A DNA stretch of 64,000 nucleotides from the NCBI RefSeq assembly GCF_002116905.1, contig NZ_CP015118.1:1984001-2048000 (forward strand), given 5' to 3'. The position numbers were made by a program, and so were the translations under genes. The first letter of the stretch is position 1. Each line of letters opens with the position of its first letter. Of this stretch, positions 59,746 to 64,000 are shown one piece after another. Source of the stretch: Piscinibacter gummiphilus (lineage in GTDB: Bacteria; Pseudomonadota; Gammaproteobacteria; Burkholderiales; Burkholderiaceae_C). Under the pieces are notes generated by a model. The model was not told the DNA's origin and did no database searches. It saw nothing but the letters and a program-made list of their open reading frames with translations.

Positions 59746-61005
59746 TCAGTGTGCGTCGGCCTTGTCGGCGGGCTCCGACGGGTCGGCGTCGTCGGCGCGG
59801 GCCTCGCCGAAGATCAGCCGGTCGCGGATGCCGTCGATCTTCTGGGCCTCCTTCAGCAGCTTGAAGTACCAGCTGCCGTCGACGGTGTCGCCGTAGATGC
59901 AGGCGCCGACCAGCTGGTCGTCCTTGATGATGAGCTTCTTGTAGACGCCGTCGTAGGGATCGGTCATCACGATCTCCTCGCAGCCTTCGCCGCCCATGAA
60001 GTCGCCGGCCGAGAACAGGTCGATGCCGGTGACCTTGAGCTTGGTGGACGTCTGCGAACCGAGGTAGCGGCCGATGCCGGACTCGGCGAGGTGCGTGGCG
60101 CACACCTTGCCCTGCTCGAACAGCGGGGCGACCAGGCCGTAGGCGATCCCGCGGTGGGCCGCGCATTCGCCCACCGAATAGATGCGCGGGTCGGTGATGG
60201 TCTGCATCGTGTCGGTGACGACGATGCCGCGGTTGCAGTGCAGGCCGATCTTCTCGGCGAGGGCGGTGTTGGGGCGCACGCCGGCCGCCATCACGACGAG
60301 TTCGGCCGGGATCTCGGTGCCGTCCTTGAACTGCACGGCCTTCACGCGGCCGTTCTCGTCGCCGAGCAGCGCCTGGGTGTGCGCGGACATCATGAACTTC
60401 AGGCCCTTGGCCTCGAGCGTCTTGCGCAGCAGGCCGCCGGCGGTGTCGTCGAGCTGGCGCTCGAGCAGCCACGGACCCACGTGCACCACCGTGACCTGCA
60501 TGCCGCGCAGCAGCAGGCCGTTGGCGGCCTCCAGGCCGAGCAGGCCGCCGCCGATCACGACGGCGTGCTGGTACTTCGTGGCCGCCTCGATCATCGTGTT
60601 GGTGTCGGCGATGTCGCGGTAGGCGATGACGCCGTCGAGGTCCTTGCCCGGCACGGGCAGGATGAAGGGGTTCGAGCCGGTGGTGATGAGCAGGCGGTCG
60701 TATGTTTCCTCGGTGCCGTCCTCCGCGCGCACGATGCGGCGGCGGCGGTCCACGTCGACGACCTTCTTGCCGAGGTGCAGCGTGATGTTGTGCTCGGCGT
60801 ACCAGCTGAGCGGGTTGAGCACGATCTCGTCGAGCGTCTGTTCGCCGGCCAGCACCGGTGACAGCAGAATGCGGTTGTAGTTCGGATGCGGCTCGGCACC
60901 GAAGACGGTGATGTCATAGAGGTCGGGCGCGATCTTCAACAGCTCTTCCAGCGTGCGCACGCCGGCCATGCCGTTGCCAACCATCACCAGCTTCATCTTC
61001 TTCAT
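59746..61005 (-). CDS. NAD(P)/FAD-dependent electron-transfer subunit of nitrate reductase (NasC-like, NirB N-terminal half)
   Basis: 419 residues from ATG 61005 (AAGGA well placed). Two nucleotide-binding loops: LVMVGNGMAGVRTLEELL (FAD) and HAVVIGGGLLGLEAANGLLL (NAD(P)H). A conserved ending (YSVGECAAHRGIAYGLVAPL) marks the NirB/NasC flavoprotein. It lacks the [2Fe-2S] and siroheme parts of full NirB, so it is not a nitrite reductase. It probably passes electrons from NAD(P)H to NasA, as NasC does in Klebsiella. A sigma-54-type promoter lies upstream. Confidence 0.85.
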   Translation of the reverse strand: MKKMKLVMVGNGMAGVRTLEELLKIAPDLYDITVFGAEPHPNYNRILLSPVLAGEQTLDEIVLNPLSWYAEHNITLHLGKKVVDVDRRRRIVRAEDGTEETYDRLLITTGSNPFILPVPGKDLDGVIAYRDIADTNTMIEAATKYQHAVVIGGGLLGLEAANGLLLRGMQVTVVHVGPWLLERQLDDTAGGLLRKTLEAKGLKFMMSAHTQALLGDENGRVKAVQFKDGTEIPAELVVMAAGVRPNTALAEKIGLHCNRGIVVTDTMQTITDPRIYSVGECAAHRGIAYGLVAPLFEQGKVCATHLAESGIGRYLGSQTSTKLKVTGIDLFSAGDFMGGEGCEEIVMTDPYDGVYKKLIIKDDQLVGACIYGDTVDGSWYFKLLKEAQKIDGIRDRLIFGEARADDADPSEPADKADAH

Positions 61006-61046
61006 TCCGGATGTCCTTGGGGCATTCCTCAGTTGAGACGATGCAA

Positions 61047-61062
61047 AGCAAACGCAATGCCA
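61047..61062 (-). promoter_or_regulatory. Sigma-54 (RpoN) promoter for the nitrate-reductase flavoprotein operon
   Basis: On the minus strand TGGCATTGCGTTTGCT matches the -24/-12 consensus TGGCAyr-N4-TTGCw: GG and GC are exactly ten bases apart. A start site about 30 bases before the ATG at 61005 would be expected. The flavoprotein and nasA would then depend on an enhancer-binding protein such as NtrC. Confidence 0.65.
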
Positions 61063-61112
61063 GTTCTCGGGGCGCGGCCCGGATGCAATGTGGTGCCCGG
61101 CGCACTGTTCAT

Positions 61113-61128
61113 GGGCAGACATCTTGCT
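61113..61128 (+). promoter_or_regulatory. Sigma-54 (RpoN) promoter for the kinase/phosphatase gene
   Basis: On the plus strand GGGCAGACATCTTGCT keeps GG and GC ten bases apart and TTGCT at -12. It lies 52 bases before the ATG at 61181 and faces away from the promoter at 61047-61062, about 50 bases apart. Confidence 0.55.
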
Positions 61129-61180
61129 TGCCTGTCCACCAACTTCCACTGCGCACGCTATCGGTGCCCCTCGGTCCTCC

Positions 61181-62884
61181 ATGAGCTTCGACATCGACAT
61201 CGGTTACCACAGCGATCCCGGGCCACGGGACCAGAACGAGGACTTCTGCGCGGCCGTGCCACCCGCGCCCCACGAAGAGTCGTTCGGGTGCATCGCGGCC
61301 ATCGCGGACGGTGTTTCCGCGGGCGGGCAGGGGCGCATGGCGGCGCAGACGAGCGTGATGTCGCTGGTGCAGGACTTTTTCGGTGCGCCGCCCACGTGGG
61401 ACACCACCGTGGTGCTCGACCGCATCATCGGCGCGCAGAACGCATGGCTCGCCGCGCACAACCGCCGGCACGTGGGTGCCGCGATGAGCACCCTGACGGC
61501 GCTGGCCCTGCGCGGCCACACGTGGACCGTGGCCCACGTGGGCGACACGCGCGCCTACCTGGTGCGTGCCGACGAGTGCCGCCAGCTCACCCAGGACCAC
61601 TGCATCGACCACCCCGACCTGCGCAGCCAGCTCACCCGCGCGATGGGGCAGGACGACGCGGTGCGGGTCGACTACCTCCAGGGCGAGCTGCAGCTGGGCG
61701 ACACCTTCCTGCTGCTGTCCGACGGCGCGTGGGGCAAGCTGGCGACCGCACGCCTGCGTGCGCTGGCCCAGCAGGCGGACTCGGCGCAGGCCGCGAGCGA
61801 GGCCATCGTCGCCGCGGCGCTCACCGCCGGCGCGGGCGACAACGTGACCGCCCTGGTGCTGCGCGTGCGCGGCCTCGCGCGGTCGCGGCTCGAGGACGCG
61901 CTCGTGCGCAGCCGCCAGCTGCCGGTGCCGCCGCGCCTGAAGGTCGGCGACCACCTCGACGGCATGACCGTCACCACCCTCGTCGCCGACACCGACGTGC
62001 ACCTGCTGTACCAGGTGCGCTGCAAGGCGACGGGCGGGCTCAAGGCCCTGAAGACGCTGCACCCGTCGCGCGCGAACGACCCGCAGGAGCGCGCGATGCT
62101 GGCCCACGAGGCGTGGCTTGGCGCGCGCGTGGCCGAACGCACCGGCGAGGGGTTCGTGCGCCTGCACGAGGTGGTGGACGCCACGGCCTTCTACCTGCTG
62201 TTCGACTGGCACGCGGGGCACACCCTCGACCAGCTCGCCGAACGCCGCAAGGACGAGGGCCTGCCGGTGGCCGACGTGGTGGGCTGGACGCGCAGCGCGG
62301 CGCGCTCCATCGGCCGCCTGCACCGCCTCGGGGTCATCCACCGCGACATCAAGCCGTCGAACCTGCACCTGGGCGACGACGGCGAGCTGCGGCTGCTGGA
62401 CCTCGGCGTGGCCATCTCCGGCAACGAGCCCGAGGAACAGCGCAGCCTGCACGCGGGCACGCCCAGCTACATGAACCCCGAGCTGTGGGACGACGAGCCC
62501 GTCGACGCGCAGAGCGACCTGTTCGCGCTGGGCGTGTCGCTGTACCAGCTGCTGACCGGCCACCTGCCGTACGGCGACATCGAGCCGTACCAGAAGCTGC
62601 GCTACCGGCGCGACCCGAAGCCGCCGTCGCGCGTGCGCCCGGACGTGCCCATCTGGCTCGACCACGTGGTGCTCAAGGCCGTGGCCGTGGACAAGCGGCT
62701 GCGTTTCGAGACCGCCGAGGAGTTCGCGCTCGCGCTCGAACGCGGGGCGTCGCGGCCGCTGCAGGCCCCGTCGGCCACGCCCATCGCGGTGCGCGACCCC
62801 GTGGTGCTGTGGCAGGTCGCGTTCGGCGTGATGCTGCTGTTCAACCTGATGCTCGTCTTCTGGCTGGTGTTCCTGCCGAAGTGA
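61181..62884 (+). CDS. Fused PP2C phosphatase and serine/threonine protein kinase with C-terminal membrane helix
   Basis: 567 residues. Residues about 5-235 are a PP2C-type phosphatase with its metal-binding motifs: RDQNEDF, AIADGVS, AHVGDTRAYL, LLSDGAWG and AGDNVTALVL. Residues about 260-525 are a Hanks-type kinase: Lys in GLKALKTL, HRDIKPSNLHL (HRD at 387-389) and DLG in RLLDLGVAI replacing DFG. The Gly-rich loop is degenerate. A final helix (VLWQVAFGVMLLFNLMLVFW) anchors it in the inner membrane. Its place in the nitrate locus between the flavoprotein and NarK genes suggests phospho-control of nitrate uptake or use. Partners unknown. Confidence 0.9.
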   Translation: MSFDIDIGYHSDPGPRDQNEDFCAAVPPAPHEESFGCIAAIADGVSAGGQGRMAAQTSVMSLVQDFFGAPPTWDTTVVLDRIIGAQNAWLAAHNRRHVGAAMSTLTALALRGHTWTVAHVGDTRAYLVRADECRQLTQDHCIDHPDLRSQLTRAMGQDDAVRVDYLQGELQLGDTFLLLSDGAWGKLATARLRALAQQADSAQAASEAIVAAALTAGAGDNVTALVLRVRGLARSRLEDALVRSRQLPVPPRLKVGDHLDGMTVTTLVADTDVHLLYQVRCKATGGLKALKTLHPSRANDPQERAMLAHEAWLGARVAERTGEGFVRLHEVVDATAFYLLFDWHAGHTLDQLAERRKDEGLPVADVVGWTRSAARSIGRLHRLGVIHRDIKPSNLHLGDDGELRLLDLGVAISGNEPEEQRSLHAGTPSYMNPELWDDEPVDAQSDLFALGVSLYQLLTGHLPYGDIEPYQKLRYRRDPKPPSRVRPDVPIWLDHVVLKAVAVDKRLRFETAEEFALALERGASRPLQAPSATPIAVRDPVVLWQVAFGVMLLFNLMLVFWLVFLPK

Positions 62885-62902
62885 GCATCAGGCCGGGGCG
62901 GA

Positions 62903-64000
62903 TCAGGTGGTGCGGGCCCGGCCGCCTTTTTCGGCCCACGTGCGCGTCCAGCGCAACTGCATGCGGCGCATCATCAGCAGCACGAGCAGCGCGAGGCCCG
63001 CGAACAGCACGAAGCCCCACAGGTAGGTGCCGGTGAGTTGCTTCGACAGGCCCATCGCGTTCGGCACGAGGCCGCCGCCCAGCGCGCCGATCTCGCCGAT
63101 CATCGAGCCGGCCACCGCGGTGGCCAGCGGCCAGCGCAGCGGCACGAGCTGGAAGAGGGCGCCGTTGCCCGCGCCGAGCGCGGCGAAGCACAGCATGAAC
63201 AGCAGCGTCGAGATGGTGAGCGAGCCACCCGCGAACCCGCAGGCCACGAGCGTCACGACCACCGTCACCAGCACCGCGGTGAGCGTGTTGATGCCACCCA
63301 GGCGGTCGGAGATCCAGCCGCCGAACACGCGCACGGTGGCGCCCATGAACGCGGCGAGCATCGTGAGCTGGCCCGCCTGCACCTTGCTGACGCCGAACTG
63401 GTCGAAGTAGTAGGTGGGCAGGAAGGTCGTGAGGCCGATGAAGCCGCCGAAGGTGATGCCGTAGATCACGCTGAAGGCCCAGCCGTCCTTCTCGAACAGG
63501 CAGGCGATGTGTTCGCGGAAGCTGGCGTGCGCGTCGACGTCGGGCGGTTCCTTGGCGAAGACGATCATCACCACCATGGGGATCGCGATGGCGGCGGCGG
63601 CGATGCCGTACACGGCCTGCCAGCCGAAGGCCTGCGCGAGCGGCGGGGCCACGAGCACCGACACCGCGGTGCCGATGTTGCCCGCGCCCACGAGCCCCAT
63701 CGCCAGGCCCTTGTGCCGCGGCGGGAACGAGCCCGAGCCGAGCGACAGCGCGACGCCGAAGCTCGCGCCGGCGATGCCCAGCAGCACACCCATCGCGAGC
63801 AGGTCGTTGAACGAGTTCACGAAGAAGAAGCCGAACAGCATCGCGACGGCGATCAGGCCCATCTCGACGAGGGTGGCGTTCTTGCGGCCGATGTACTGGG
63901 CGAGCACGCCGAGCGGGAACCGCATCAGGGCGCCCGCGATGATCGGGATCGACAGCATGAGGCCCTTCTGCGCGGGGCTCAGCTGGTAGGTTTCGCTGAT
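62903..64000 (-). CDS. NarK-type nitrate/nitrite transporter, MFS family (5' end outside window)
   Basis: The frame is open to the window edge, with about 366 residues visible; the N-terminal first helix or two are missing. NarK/NasA-type motifs: GALMRFPLGVLAQYIGRKNA, ASFGVALSLGSGSFPPRHKG with GLAMGLVGAGNIGTAVSVLV (a nitrate-signature-like Gly-rich helix) and VFGGWISDRLGGINTLTAVL. It would bring nitrate in for the NasA-type reductase. Convergent with the kinase/phosphatase gene (18 bases). The missing start and its promoter lie to the right of the window. Confidence 0.9.
   Translation of the reverse strand: MSETYQLSPAQKGLMLSIPIIAGALMRFPLGVLAQYIGRKNATLVEMGLIAVAMLFGFFFVNSFNDLLAMGVLLGIAGASFGVALSLGSGSFPPRHKGLAMGLVGAGNIGTAVSVLVAPPLAQAFGWQAVYGIAAAAIAIPMVVMIVFAKEPPDVDAHASFREHIACLFEKDGWAFSVIYGITFGGFIGLTTFLPTYYFDQFGVSKVQAGQLTMLAAFMGATVRVFGGWISDRLGGINTLTAVLVTVVVTLVACGFAGGSLTISTLLFMLCFAALGAGNGALFQLVPLRWPLATAVAGSMIGEIGALGGGLVPNAMGLSKQLTGTYLWGFVLFAGLALLVLLMMRRMQLRWTRTWAEKGGRARTT

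Noticed and set aside
59746..61005. Truncated or frameshifted nirB
   Set aside because: The reading frame ends cleanly, nasA begins 55 bases later, and no siroheme-domain remnant is visible in any frame. A stand-alone NasC-like subunit explains it better.
61080..61112. NtrC-type dyad between the two sigma-54 promoters
   Set aside because: Half-site-like TGCA and GGTGC pieces occur, but the spacing is about three bases short of the TGCACC-N5-GGTGCA layout, so no site is called.

Overview
The window is very GC-rich and densely coded. It looks like a chromosomal segment of a Betaproteobacterium of the order Burkholderiales, probably near the Rubrivivax/Roseateles/Rhizobacter group. This rests on the pyrG-kdsA-eno-ftsB run, the mutS / Anbu protease / alpha-beta hydrolase run, the mogA-darP // pmbA arrangement and the general look of the proteins. 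No tRNA, rRNA, CRISPR array or prophage was seen. The annotation comes from reading the sequence and translations; no database search was run.

Layout. 1-3.7 kb: the end of a cohesin-bearing secretin, three pseudopilin-type genes, a degenerate secreted rhodanese and a transglutaminase-like protein, all overlapping. 3.7-8.1 kb: DUF455 protein, gamma carbonic anhydrase, hslO, a CopD-like membrane protein, and a divergent LysE exporter/LysR regulator pair. 8.1-12.4 kb: a Wzi-like barrel fused to a PAP2 phosphatase, an MpaB-like oxygenase and an MFS exporter. 12.5-22.3 kb (all minus): mutS, Anbu, hydrolase, pyrG, kdsA, eno, ftsB, pnuC and a NadR-like kinase. 22.5-36.8 kb: chemoreceptor, suhB, trmJ, cysE, a Suv3-like helicase, a GAF/PAS/GGDEF/EAL protein, a FadR-type regulator, mogA, darP, pmbA and a TRAP binding protein.

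36.8-39.2 kb is the one clearly mobile stretch. It holds an IS110-family element whose ends can be placed, a candidate bridge RNA upstream of its transposase, a patch of palindromic repeats and an orphan secreted protein. 39.2-42.8 kb is a sulfonate-type ABC transporter with a TauD-like dioxygenase. 42.9-49.7 kb carries a YebB-like hydrolase, an XRE regulator, an M16 peptidase, an FAD oxidase, a TDT/SLAC1 transporter and a GlxA regulator. 49.2-51.7 kb encodes TRAP permease subunits plus a coupled small membrane protein; the nearest binding protein is about 15 kb away on the other strand. 51.9-56.8 kb: a DUF442 protein, yqeY, rpsU, argG, an HI0933-type flavoprotein and ybiB.

56.9-64 kb is a nitrate-assimilation locus: NasA-type nitrate reductase, a stand-alone flavoprotein resembling the front half of NirB, a fused PP2C phosphatase/Ser-Thr kinase, and a NarK-type transporter cut by the window edge. 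The flavoprotein and the kinase are divergent, and the gap between them holds two opposed sequences matching sigma-54 -24/-12 promoters. This suggests nitrogen control of both arms.

The most notable observations are the IS110 element, whose candidate guide loop nearly matches both sides of its own reconstructed target, and the divergent sigma-54 promoters with the phospho-signalling enzyme. Others are the Wzi-PAP2 fusion, the split TRAP locus, and a repeat/hairpin module found downstream of two adjacent genes.
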